Below are positions 8,271 through 16,603 of a stretch of DNA of 64,000 bases, piece after piece. Made by a program: the position numbers and the translations under genes. The first letter of the stretch is position 1. The number at the start of each line of letters is the position of its first letter. A model generated the notes under the pieces. It saw only the letters and a program-made list of their open reading frames with translations. It ran no database searches and was not told the DNA's origin. The stretch is from contig WVZY01000010.1 of the NCBI GenBank assembly GCA_011772205.1, positions 62,001 to 126,000 on the forward strand, given 5' to 3'. Source of the DNA: Candidatus Latescibacterota bacterium. GTDB lineage: Bacteria; Krumholzibacteriota; Krumholzibacteriia; WVZY01.

Positions 8271-9485
8271 ATGATATTCAAGATCGCATTCAGAAATGTC
8301 TTCCGCCAAAGACGCAGAACCGTTCTGACAATGCTAACGATGTTCGGCGGATTCACATTGGCTTCGATCTCGATCGGCTGGTCGGATGGAACATATTCCC
8401 ACATCATCGATATGTTCACCCGAAATCAGCTGGGTCACATCCAGGTGCACAGCGAAGGTTATCTCGACCGCCCCTCCCTGTACAAAGTCATCAAAGACTA
8501 CGAGAACGTTGGTAAGAACATCCAGTCGATTCCGGACGTCGAAGCGTGGGCGCCGCGGCTCTACGCGGCGGGACTCGCCTCCGTTGGAGAAAAGAGCGCC
8601 GGCATCAGGATCATAGGCCTGGACCCTGAGAGCGAAAACGCTGCCACCCACTTTGACAAGAAAATCGCTAGAGGAACGGTTCTCAACGACGCAAACACTC
8701 ATGAAGCGCTGCTTGGAAAGGGCCTGGCCAGAATACTGAGAACAACAATCGGCGGTGAAGTTGTCGTCGTCTCACAGGCAGCGGACGGATCGATCGCCAA
8801 CGACATTTATGCAATCGTCGGGATCGTCGACACGGGTGACGAATACAGCGACCAAACTGGTTTTTATCTCACTTTGCAGGATGCTCAGGAACTGTTCGCT
8901 CTCGAAAACCGAGTTCACGAAATCGTCGTTATTGCCAGCAATCTCGACCGGATCGGACCGCTGGTTGGAGAGATCGAGGATGCCGTAAGCAACGCGGCGC
9001 TTTCCGTCGCACCATGGCAGGAGTTCGCAAAATCCTTTTACAACGCGATGAGAGCAGACCAAGAGGGGATGTGGATCTCACTGTTCGTTATCATCCTTAT
9101 TGTCGCAGTTGGGGTCTTGAATACCGTACTCATGTCGGTACTCGAGCGCACTCGCGAATACGGGGTGCTCAAAGCGCTCGGAGTCAGACCGAAGCAAATT
9201 TTTGGATTGGTGCTGACCGAAGTCAACATTATGGCCACAGGTAGCATCATTATCGGAGCTGGTCTCGGAATCCTCATCAACTATCTGCTTTCTATCCATG
9301 GTATCTCATACCCCCAATCACTAACATACGGCGGATTCGAGTTCCAAGAAATGTACAGCGAAGTGAACGCAAGGAGCCTGATCATCCCGGCCATAACTGT
9401 TATCGTATCCGCATCCCTCGTTGCGACCTTTCCGGCAATCCGGGCATCCCGAACTGCTCCGGCAAGAGCCATGAGAGCTCATTAG
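8271..9485 (+). CDS. ABC transporter permease, FtsX/LolC-E/MacB type (first of pair)
   Basis: A 404-residue permease: N-terminal helix after FRQRRRTVLTMLTMFGGF, a large periplasmic domain (about residues 45-270), then three C-terminal helices with LNTVLMSVLERTREYGVLKALGVRPKQIF, the coupling segment of MacB/LolC/FtsX proteins. Such permeases pass force to a periplasmic substrate-binding part and do not form an import channel. It lies 13 bases after the LolA-like gene and 10 before a second permease. With the ATPase at 10733 the two should make a heterodimeric LolCDE-like machine. Confidence 0.92.
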   Translation: MIFKIAFRNVFRQRRRTVLTMLTMFGGFTLASISIGWSDGTYSHIIDMFTRNQLGHIQVHSEGYLDRPSLYKVIKDYENVGKNIQSIPDVEAWAPRLYAAGLASVGEKSAGIRIIGLDPESENAATHFDKKIARGTVLNDANTHEALLGKGLARILRTTIGGEVVVVSQAADGSIANDIYAIVGIVDTGDEYSDQTGFYLTLQDAQELFALENRVHEIVVIASNLDRIGPLVGEIEDAVSNAALSVAPWQEFAKSFYNAMRADQEGMWISLFVIILIVAVGVLNTVLMSVLERTREYGVLKALGVRPKQIFGLVLTEVNIMATGSIIIGAGLGILINYLLSIHGISYPQSLTYGGFEFQEMYSEVNARSLIIPAITVIVSASLVATFPAIRASRTAPARAMRAH

Positions 9486-9495
9486 GAATAGTATC

Positions 9496-10722
9496 ATGCG
9501 GACTTTTATGAAACTCGCGTGGAGAAATCTTTTCCGGAACAAGCGCCGAACGCTTATTGCTGGAACCGCTATCGGTATAGGCTTGGCTGCTCTGATTTTT
9601 GTAGACGCGCTCATTCTCGGTATGGAAGAAAACATGGTGCAGTCTGCGACCTCCTCGTTTCTTGGTGAAGGACAAATCCACCGAGATGGCTTCCGCGACA
9701 CCCAAGAAGTGGAAAAAACGATCAATGACCTCGAGGGCACTGTAGCCGGGCTAGAACAGGAGGAGATCGTAAAGCGTTTTACGCTTAGGACGCTGTCGTT
9801 CGGAATCATCACATCGCCTGCGAATATCAACTCCATCACACTAGTTGGAGTCAATCCTGAGACGGAAAAATGGCTTTCCGAGATCGATGATGCAATAAGA
9901 GAAGGCAGTTATTTCGAAGAACACACCGGGCAAGCCATAGTGATCGGGAGCGAACTGGCCGAAATCCTGGAAGTGGAACTCGGCGACCGCATTGTAATCA
10001 CGGTGGCGAGGGCCGAAAGCGGTGATCTATCTCAGGAAATGTTCCGCATCTCGGGGATTTACAGCTTTGGTATCCGGGAAATGGATACGGGGCTCGCCTT
10101 CGTCTCTCTGGACAAAGCTCAGGAAATGCTTGGCATCGGAAGCGGCGTGCACGAAATAGCGATCAAGTTCACCGATCCGGAGTACGGGAGGGACGAGACG
10201 CATCCATTTTGGAAGAAGTACTCCCGCAACGGAAACGAGGCTATCGGCTGGACCACGCTGTTGCCTCAACTGGAAGCTGCTTTCGAACTGTCTCAATTCG
10301 GCATTTTTATAACCGCCATCATCCTCTTCGGTGTCGTCGCTCTTGGGATCATCAATACCCTATTCATGTCCCTTCACGAACGAATGTTCGAATTCGGTGT
10401 TCTTCGAGCTGTTGGGACCAGGCCGGGCAGAATGTTTCAGCTGATACTATTCGAGGCGGCGGCCTTGGCCGTTTTGAGTATAGCTCTCGGTGTCATTTTG
10501 GGTTTTGGAATCACGCTGGCCTCGAACATAAGTGGGATAGACTACCGGGGAATCGAATTTGCTGGAGTTACGTTCAAAGAACTTTTGCACCCCGTATTGA
10601 CATTGAAACAATTCATTGTTTACCCAATTGCCTTATTTCTATTTACATCGTTTGTCGCAATATATCCAGCCTGGTACGCAGCTCGCCTTGCCCCAGCAGC
10701 AGTGATCCGGAAGAGTCTATAA
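9496..10722 (+). CDS. ABC transporter permease, FtsX/LolC-E/MacB type (second of pair)
   Basis: A 408-residue relative of the preceding gene with the same layout: FRNKRRTLIAGTAIGIGLAAL before the first helix, a periplasmic domain to about residue 265, then INTLFMSLHERMFEFGVLRAVGTRPGRMF and two more helices. The MacB periplasmic core is recognisable, but sequence identity to the first permease looks moderate, so this is an old duplication and both copies are probably needed. It is followed after 10 bases by the ATPase gene, whose ribosome site AAAGGAGGAAG overlaps this gene's stop codon. Confidence 0.92.
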   Translation: MRTFMKLAWRNLFRNKRRTLIAGTAIGIGLAALIFVDALILGMEENMVQSATSSFLGEGQIHRDGFRDTQEVEKTINDLEGTVAGLEQEEIVKRFTLRTLSFGIITSPANINSITLVGVNPETEKWLSEIDDAIREGSYFEEHTGQAIVIGSELAEILEVELGDRIVITVARAESGDLSQEMFRISGIYSFGIREMDTGLAFVSLDKAQEMLGIGSGVHEIAIKFTDPEYGRDETHPFWKKYSRNGNEAIGWTTLLPQLEAAFELSQFGIFITAIILFGVVALGIINTLFMSLHERMFEFGVLRAVGTRPGRMFQLILFEAAALAVLSIALGVILGFGITLASNISGIDYRGIEFAGVTFKELLHPVLTLKQFIVYPIALFLFTSFVAIYPAWYAARLAPAAVIRKSL

Positions 10723-10732
10723 AGGAGGAAGA

Positions 10733-11437
10733 ATGGAAGTGAATGCTCAAACAGAGATCATCGTCGCCGAAGGTGTATCGAAGACGTATTCGGATCATGG
10801 AGTACCCGTTAGTGCTGTAAAAGAGATAGATTTGACCATCAGGACGGAGGACTTCGCCGCGATTGTTGGTCCATCTGGTTCTGGAAAAACCACCTTCCTG
10901 AATATTATCTCCGGATTGGATACGGTCACCGAAGGAAAGGTCTGGCTAAATGGAAAGCTTTTATCGGAGATGAGCGGTCGAGAGCTGTCTGATTTTCGGC
11001 GGGATAATATAGGGTTTATCTTCCAAGCTTATAACCTGATCCCAGTATTGAGCGTCGAAGAGAATATCGAATATATAATGCTTCTCCAGGGAGTTCCGAA
11101 GAGCGAACGGCATTCCAAAGTCAATAAGATCTTGGCAGAGCTAGGTCTCTCGGGATTCGAGAATCGGATGCCCACGCAACTATCTGGGGGGCAGCAACAG
11201 CGTGTAGCGGTAGCACGCGCGATGGTCTCCAATCCAAGCATTATACTGGCCGACGAGCCAACAGCCAATCTCGACTCGAAAACGGGCGCGGAGCTCCTCG
11301 ACTTGATGCGTGAGCTCAACAAGACTAGCGGAATGACATTTGTTTTTTCAACTCACGATCCAATGGTCATGGAAAGGGCCCATCGTCTGGTTACGTTAAA
11401 AGACGGTCAAGTCGTGAGCGACGAAATCAGGGAGTAA
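10733..11437 (+). CDS. ABC transporter ATP-binding protein, LolD/MacB type
   Basis: A 234-residue ATPase with every expected motif: Walker A VGPSGSGKTT, Q-loop IFQAYNLIP, signature LSGGQQQRVAVARAM, Walker B IILADEPTANLD and switch His in FSTHDP. The class is LolD/FtsE/MacB. It should power the two adjacent permeases in extracting a lipid or lipoprotein from the inner membrane. Start ATG 10733 follows a strong AAGGAGG. No second ATPase lies nearby, so it presumably serves both permeases as a dimer. Confidence 0.95.
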   Translation: MEVNAQTEIIVAEGVSKTYSDHGVPVSAVKEIDLTIRTEDFAAIVGPSGSGKTTFLNIISGLDTVTEGKVWLNGKLLSEMSGRELSDFRRDNIGFIFQAYNLIPVLSVEENIEYIMLLQGVPKSERHSKVNKILAELGLSGFENRMPTQLSGGQQQRVAVARAMVSNPSIILADEPTANLDSKTGAELLDLMRELNKTSGMTFVFSTHDPMVMERAHRLVTLKDGQVVSDEIRE

Positions 11438-11456
11438 AAGTTCAAATCAATGCTCT

Positions 11457-12713
11457 ATGACGCTCAAAACCGCATTAGCGCTGCTGACCATTCTTCTCAA
11501 CCTGCCGATGCAGGCGCTTTCCATTGGTTCATTCGAGACCACCGGGTATTATAAAAACTTTTCCGTGGCCATCGATCCTGCCAAATTTCCCGATACAGAA
11601 CATGATCTTACCGGCTTCATGAATAACCGTCTTCGTCTGAATGTCAGTTTTGCACCGGAAGAGTGGTTCTCATTTCATGTGGCCTACGACTTCTCGCCCC
11701 GCATACAGGATCGCGCGTTCTCAGAGAGCGCTTTCCAGTTTCCTTCCATTGATCCTCTCAGCTACCGCGCGTTCGATTTCGATTCAAAGCTTTACCCATC
11801 GAACGGTGAAGAGATGAAATCCTTTGCCATACACCACAATCTCGACAGAGCACTCATTACGCTCGTTACCAAGAATGCCGACATATTTCTGGGCCGTCAG
11901 GCCATTGCATGGGGCAGCGCTAGGGCCGTCAATCCGACCGACGTGGTTGCGCCGTACACTTTCGACGAACTGGACGTCGAGGACCGAATCGGAGTGGATG
12001 CTTTCAGGATTCGAATCCCAATCGGTGCGCTTGGGGAATTGGATAACGGCTATATCTTTGGCGATGAGTTCGATTTCGATGAAAGCGCTTTCTTCTCGAG
12101 GTGCAAGCTATATATCGCCCGGTCGGACGTCACCGCACTGCTGCTGGGTTTCAGAGAGAGTTTTCTTGTTGGTGTCGACGTTGCCAGATCCCTTGGGGGT
12201 GCTGGAGTGTGGATCGAGGCGGCCCACGTGTTTACAGGCGCATTGAACAGCAATGAAAGAGATAGTGGTGAAGATTATTTTCGAGCAACGGTCGGATGCG
12301 ATTACAGCTTCACCGGAAAGGCATACGGATTCATCGAGTACCACATCAATTCGGCGGGCGCAACGGATCCAGAAGAATATTTGGGACGATTCAGCAAGCC
12401 GGCATACGCCGATGGGGCCGTGTATCTCATGGGCAGACACTACCTAGTACCTGGATTGATGCTGCAGCCAACGCCCCTATTCACGCTGGATGCCCAAGCG
12501 CTATGGAATCTATTGGATCCGTCGATTCTCATTGCCCCTATGCTCGAGTATAACATCGCAGAAAACATCTATATATCTGGGGGGGCTTTTATTGGATTTG
12601 GGAAAATGCCACATCGTGATGCCGGAGAAATGCAGGACTCCTCAACAGCATTCCGTTCCGAATTCGGGAGCTATCCAGATGTCTATTTCGCCTCGCTGAG
12701 AATTTATTTCTAG
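11457..12713 (+). CDS. Outer-membrane beta-barrel protein of the lipoprotein-sorting operon
   Basis: A 418-residue protein with a short signal peptide (ending near ALSIGSF). Its pattern of alternating residues, many aromatic girdle positions and terminal aromatic residue (SLRIYF) is typical of a barrel of roughly 16 strands. The segment DRALITLVTKNADIFLGRQAIAWGSARAVNPTDVVAPYTF resembles the DUF1302-type proteins often linked to COG2834 exporters. It is the last gene of the five-gene operon, 19 bases after the ATPase, and could be the outer-membrane end of the pathway. No factor-independent terminator is seen before the convergent regulator gene. Confidence 0.75.
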   Translation: MTLKTALALLTILLNLPMQALSIGSFETTGYYKNFSVAIDPAKFPDTEHDLTGFMNNRLRLNVSFAPEEWFSFHVAYDFSPRIQDRAFSESAFQFPSIDPLSYRAFDFDSKLYPSNGEEMKSFAIHHNLDRALITLVTKNADIFLGRQAIAWGSARAVNPTDVVAPYTFDELDVEDRIGVDAFRIRIPIGALGELDNGYIFGDEFDFDESAFFSRCKLYIARSDVTALLLGFRESFLVGVDVARSLGGAGVWIEAAHVFTGALNSNERDSGEDYFRATVGCDYSFTGKAYGFIEYHINSAGATDPEEYLGRFSKPAYADGAVYLMGRHYLVPGLMLQPTPLFTLDAQALWNLLDPSILIAPMLEYNIAENIYISGGAFIGFGKMPHRDAGEMQDSSTAFRSEFGSYPDVYFASLRIYF

Positions 12714-12830
12714 TCCACACCCATATAGGATCGTTTGTCTTCCGAGCCCATGATTGAAGCGGAAACTCAACCCTGCAGCTTATACCTAAACGCATCAAAA
12801 GGAGCTTGCTGAACCGAGGTGGTGAGTGAT

Positions 12831-14480
12831 CTAGCCTTCGGCGGACAAATTGTACTTCCTGATTTTGTTGTGAAGAACCTGACGGCTGATTCCCAGAACC
12901 TGTGCTGCCTTGGTGACATTCCATGAGTTTGTCATCAGCGTTTTGCGGATAAACTGTGATTCATAAGCGTCGAGGATCTCCTTGAGGGAGGATTTTTCCA
13001 AGACGGCCTTACCGGCTCCTTCTATCCCCAGCAGCTTTTCGACCTCCGGTGCATCGATGATTTTCCCCTCCTCGTGAAGGGCGACAATTCGTTCCATCAG
13101 GTTTTCGAGCACGCGCACGTTTCCCGGCCAATTATAATTGAGAAGCCTTTTCTTCGCCTCGCTAGTGAGAATGGGCCTCTTTTTATCGTTCAGCTTCGAA
13201 TATCTTTCGAGAAAATGCTCGGAAAGCAGGATGATATCCGCGGGACGCTCCCTCAACGGAGGCATGCGTATCGGTACGACATTCAGCCGGTAGTACACGT
13301 CATCCCGGAACTTTCCCTCTCTCACTTCTTTCATAAGATTTTTGTTCGTTGCAGCTATGATTCGAACATCGACGTTTATTGTGGCGTCCGACCCAATCCT
13401 TTGGATTTCCCCGTCCTGGAGGACCCTCAGGAGTTTCGCCTGGACGCTCCTCGGAATTTCCGCAACCTCGTCCAGGAATATCGTGCCGCCGTTTGCAGTT
13501 TCGAACGCCCCTTTGCGATCCGCATCCGCCCCTGTAAAGCTGCCTTTCAAATGGCCGAATAGTGCGCTTTCGAGAAGCGATTCCGGGATTGCAGCGCAGT
13601 TGATTGGATAGAATACTTTATCCTTCCTGTGACTATTATGATGGATCGCACGCGCGACGAGCTCCTTTCCCGTTCCTGATTCTCCCTGAATCAGCACATT
13701 GCTGGAGACGGGCGCGATTCTCTTTATTGTGTCAATGACTTCTTGCAGTGCCTTGCTCCGCCCGATGATGCCCGAAAAATCGAACTGCCCGGCGAGCTGT
13801 TTCTTGAGATCCTGAACCGAGTGCTCGAGCTCACCGTGCTTCTTTGCATTCTCGATCGCGACGGCAGCCTGGGCGCCGAAGGATCTTATGATCGACAAAT
13901 CGGTGTCGGTCAATCGCTGGGAAATCCGGTTGCTGTCTACATAGATGACGCCGACGAGCCTGTCCTCGAATTTCAAGGGAAGACCATAGGCGGCTTTGAT
14001 TTCGAGATCCACGATGCTCTCTTGATCCCTGTAAGTCTCGTGGTTCTGAACGCTATCGACGACGACGGGTTCGCCCGTGTCCGCTGTCTCTCTCGCTATG
14101 GTTTGGCTTATTTCAAAGCACTTTTCATCGAGATCCTTTTCATCCTTCGATCTAGCGATTGCGAAGGTCAGATCCCCCTTTTCATTACGCAGCATGAGGA
14201 AGCCCCTATCACAGTCGGTAACGCGAATAACCGAGTCGACAATCTTTCTAAGGAGTTCTTGGAGATTGAGTGTGGAGTTGATCGAAGCGCTGATGTGGAG
14301 GAGATCCTGGAAGGTGGAATTGGCCCCGCCGGGTGTTACAATCCTGCCCTTGGAATCTTCCTGAGCTCCCGCGGAATCCCGCCATTTTTTCAGCTCGCCG
14401 CCTATTTCAGCGAAATGGTCCAGTGGGCCCGGTTTTCGACGCTTCCGTTCCCCTTGTTTCTTATTGGATTTGTCATCCAT
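12831..14480 (-). CDS. Sigma-54-dependent activator with GAF sensor domain and Fis-type HTH
   Basis: A 549-residue enhancer-binding protein. Residues about 60-212 are a GAF domain. A short coiled linker follows, then the AAA+ domain (about 235-465) with Walker A GESGTGKE at 266-273 and Walker B GGTIFLDEVAE at 331-341. The C-terminus (about 505-545) is a Fis-like helix-turn-helix, AAQVLGISRQVLHNKIRKY. The sigma-54 contact loop reads GSFTGA at 313-318 instead of the usual GAFTGA. The basic N-terminal 50 residues are atypical. There is no receiver domain, so the signal is probably a small ligand or redox state. Its likely target is the sigma-54 promoter at 14844-14858. AGGAGA precedes the ATG. 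Confidence 0.93.
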   Translation of the reverse strand: MDDKSNKKQGERKRRKPGPLDHFAEIGGELKKWRDSAGAQEDSKGRIVTPGGANSTFQDLLHISASINSTLNLQELLRKIVDSVIRVTDCDRGFLMLRNEKGDLTFAIARSKDEKDLDEKCFEISQTIARETADTGEPVVVDSVQNHETYRDQESIVDLEIKAAYGLPLKFEDRLVGVIYVDSNRISQRLTDTDLSIIRSFGAQAAVAIENAKKHGELEHSVQDLKKQLAGQFDFSGIIGRSKALQEVIDTIKRIAPVSSNVLIQGESGTGKELVARAIHHNSHRKDKVFYPINCAAIPESLLESALFGHLKGSFTGADADRKGAFETANGGTIFLDEVAEIPRSVQAKLLRVLQDGEIQRIGSDATINVDVRIIAATNKNLMKEVREGKFRDDVYYRLNVVPIRMPPLRERPADIILLSEHFLERYSKLNDKKRPILTSEAKKRLLNYNWPGNVRVLENLMERIVALHEEGKIIDAPEVEKLLGIEGAGKAVLEKSSLKEILDAYESQFIRKTLMTNSWNVTKAAQVLGISRQVLHNKIRKYNLSAEG

Positions 14481-14502
14481 CCTTGTCTCTCCTACATATT
14501 AT

Positions 14503-14520
14503 TATACCAAATATACCAAA
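14503..14520. repeat. Tandem 9-bp repeat at the regulator promoter
   Basis: TATACCAAA occurs twice with no spacer, at 14503-14511 and 14512-14520. On the minus strand the first unit supplies part of a TATAAT box (14501-14506) about 20 bases upstream of the regulator's ATG. No good -35 hexamer is visible. The arrangement could be an operator overlapping the promoter, for example for autoregulation, but this is inference. Confidence 0.4.
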
Positions 14521-14603
14521 CTGGAGAGGCATTTTCACAAGCAACAAGGCAATATTCCGCCGCTTTTGGGGTGACTAAGTTCATCCACAGCCGCAGCGCA
14601 ATA

Positions 14604-14643
14604 ATAAAAAAAAGAGAGAGCCCACCGCTATCGGCAGGCTCTC
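14604..14643 (-). terminator. Factor-independent terminator of the 29-residue peptide gene
   Basis: On the minus strand GAGAGCC (43-37 of 146xx) pairs with GGCTCTC (22-16), with an inner CCG/CGG pairing around a CTAT-type loop. A run of Ts follows at 14613-14607. The U-tract lies on the minus side only, so it ends the short transcript from 14748 and is placed before the regulator gene, insulating it. Confidence 0.75.
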
Positions 14644-14658
14644 CCCGACCACTGCATC

Positions 14659-14748
14659 TTACCACACGCTCTTTCCCCAAGTACTCTTACCCAGAATCGC
14701 AAGTATGGTGAAGATGATTCCCAAGTTGCTCAGCACTAAGTAACGCAT
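14659..14748 (-). CDS. 29-residue single-helix membrane peptide in a sigma-54 transcription unit
   Basis: An ATG at 14748 follows a strong GGAGGT with a six-base gap, and the frame runs 29 codons to TAA. The peptide begins MRYLVLSNLG. It has one hydrophobic helix (about residues 4-19) and a short tail with two Lys and two Trp residues, GKSTWGKSVW. Upstream lies a perfect -24/-12 promoter; downstream lies a terminator 16 bases after the stop. The unit therefore codes for nothing else. I recognise no family. Roles for such peptides elsewhere include regulating a membrane enzyme or transporter or signalling membrane stress; which applies here is unknown. The start, ribosome site, terminator and promoter all agree, which makes a chance frame unlikely. 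Confidence 0.7.
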   Translation of the reverse strand: MRYLVLSNLGIIFTILAILGKSTWGKSVW

Positions 14749-14843
14749 TTCGAAACCTCCGAATTAATTGCCGTTTCACCGATGTATCAGAATCGCTTTC
14801 CCTCTCCTCTCGTTCGCTTCGTCGCTCTCGACTCCCCAGAAAG

Positions 14844-14858
14844 GCAAGGGACGTGCCA
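14844..14858 (-). promoter_or_regulatory. Sigma-54 (-24/-12) promoter
   Basis: Minus strand TGGCACGTCCCTTGC matches the full consensus TGGCACG-N4-TTGC. Initiation would fall near 14832, giving an 84-base leader to the ATG at 14748 and a transcript of about 230 bases ending at the terminator. I found no other match of this quality in the window. Confidence 0.8.
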
Positions 14859-14963
14859 TTGTTTCCAATCACGCCCAACGCTTACTAATTGCATCTATTT
14901 CAATAAGTTAATTGCCCATATCATCCTGTCGTTCCTCAATGGATCCCATGATGCCCCAAAAAG

Positions 14964-14981
14964 TGTAAAGAAATACTTACA
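14964..14981. promoter_or_regulatory. Candidate enhancer (UAS) for the sigma-54 activator
   Basis: TGTAA-N8-TTACA, a perfect 5-bp-arm dyad 106 bases upstream of the -24 element, at a distance typical for enhancer-binding proteins with Fis-type helix-turn-helix domains. A weaker related dyad, TGT-N11-ACA, lies at 15007-15023. Binding by the adjacent regulator is inferred from position only. Confidence 0.45.
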
Positions 14982-15262
14982 TCCTTCAGCTCAGCGAATC
15001 TGTTATTGTATTGAATATAAACAAGATAAGCGATTGTCAGGAGATTATTGCAGAGTGTCAACCGATCATGACAGTGCCGTCCGCATGCCGACGGATGATC
15101 CCTCAGATTGTTGAAAGAATTTGTCTTTTTTAACTCGAGCGACTACCCTCACAAAATCGGATCTACAATCCTCCCGATTCAGTAGCCAGGGCTCGCTCCC
15201 CGCCGGGCGTCTCATTCTTCATGGAGCGCAGACGAAAGCGCCACAAGGAGGTTCCAGCCGTC

Positions 15263-16603
15263 ATGAAGTACGCCGGAATGAATGCAATCGCTTGTCTCAT
15301 AGCCCTTTGCGCCTCCGCCGGCCCAGCGTTGGCTCGGGATATATTTCCATATCCAATAGAAACGAGAGTCCTCCCCAACGGGCTGAAAGTCGTCATGGTC
15401 CCTTTCGATAGTCCTGGAATCGTAGCCTATTACTCCGTTGTCAGGGCCGGCTCGAGGAACGAGGTCGAACCGGGGCTGTCCGGATTTGCCCACTTTTTCG
15501 AGCACATGATGTTTCGGGGAACGGAAAGGTACTCCACCGACGACTACAACAAGCTCTTCAAAGAACTCGGAAGCGATGCCAATGCCTTTACTACCGACGA
15601 CTACACCTGCTACGAGGCGATTCTGGGGAATGAGGGACTCGAAAAGGTGATCGAGGCTGAATCCGACAGGTTCATGAACTTGAAATATTCGGTCTCCGAT
15701 TTCCAGCAGGAATCCAGGGCGGTGCTCGGGGAATATTATAAAAACTACTCGCGGCCGAACAGCAAGCTGTACGAGAAGCTAAGGGACACCGCTTTCACAT
15801 CTCACACTTACAAGCACACCACGATGGGCTTCCTGAAAGATATTGAAGACATGCCCAACCAGTATGATTACAGCTTGAAGTTTTTCGATCGGTTCTACCA
15901 ACCCGGAAACGTCGTGGTTTTGATCGTAGGCGATTTTGACCCCGATCGAGTGATGGAGCTAATAGAAAAATACTACGGCAAATGGGAGGCCAAAACGTAC
16001 GACCTCCTGGTTCCTGTTGAACCCGAACAAACCTCTAAACGGACGGCGCATATCGATTGGGAGAATCCGACGCTACCCTATCTCGCCATTGCGTTTCACA
16101 CGCCGGCATTCAGCACGAAAAACACGGATTCGGCGGGTCTGGATATCCTCTCGGAGCTCATTTTTGGACGCAACAGCCCTCTTTACCAGAAGCTCGTTAT
16201 CGAGGACCAAAGTGCGGAGTCTATTCGTTGCTCCATACCAGATAAAAGAGATCCTGGCTTGTTCACGATCATCAGCCGTGTCAAAAGCGACGATTTGGTG
16301 GAAGAGGTGAAAAACGAGATTTACGAAGCAATCGCCGAAGCGCGCGAAAAACCTGTCGATCCCAAAAAGCTGAAAGCGATCAAGTCGAGAATCCGCTACT
16401 CGTTTGCTATGAGACTCGATACGGCTGGCTCCATTGCTCGCAGCCTCGCCCATTATCTGAACCTCACCGGCGATCCGAACTCATTGAACGAAATCTACAA
16501 GCGATACGGCGAGGTGAGCCCTGGAGACCTGCAAAGACTCGCTGAGCGCTACCTCGTGAAGCACAACTGTACCGAGGTGACGCTCATAGGAGTGAAGAAT
16601 TGA
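15263..16603 (+). CDS. M16 zinc peptidase, catalytic subunit
   Basis: A 446-residue exported peptidase. The start at 15263 is chosen because AAGGAGG lies 11 bases upstream and the protein then opens with a signal peptide (MKYAGMNAIACLIALCASAGPALA); the frame itself extends 14 codons further. The inverted zinc motif HFFEH is at residues 77-81, with the third ligand Glu in the EAESDR region near 150, so the site is complete. The C-terminal half carries the second M16 fold with YRxxxP-type residues replaced. It pairs with the next gene, which lacks the zinc site, as in bacterial M16 heterodimers. It probably degrades peptides in the periplasm or at the outer membrane. Confidence 0.93.
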   Translation: MKYAGMNAIACLIALCASAGPALARDIFPYPIETRVLPNGLKVVMVPFDSPGIVAYYSVVRAGSRNEVEPGLSGFAHFFEHMMFRGTERYSTDDYNKLFKELGSDANAFTTDDYTCYEAILGNEGLEKVIEAESDRFMNLKYSVSDFQQESRAVLGEYYKNYSRPNSKLYEKLRDTAFTSHTYKHTTMGFLKDIEDMPNQYDYSLKFFDRFYQPGNVVVLIVGDFDPDRVMELIEKYYGKWEAKTYDLLVPVEPEQTSKRTAHIDWENPTLPYLAIAFHTPAFSTKNTDSAGLDILSELIFGRNSPLYQKLVIEDQSAESIRCSIPDKRDPGLFTIISRVKSDDLVEEVKNEIYEAIAEAREKPVDPKKLKAIKSRIRYSFAMRLDTAGSIARSLAHYLNLTGDPNSLNEIYKRYGEVSPGDLQRLAERYLVKHNCTEVTLIGVKN

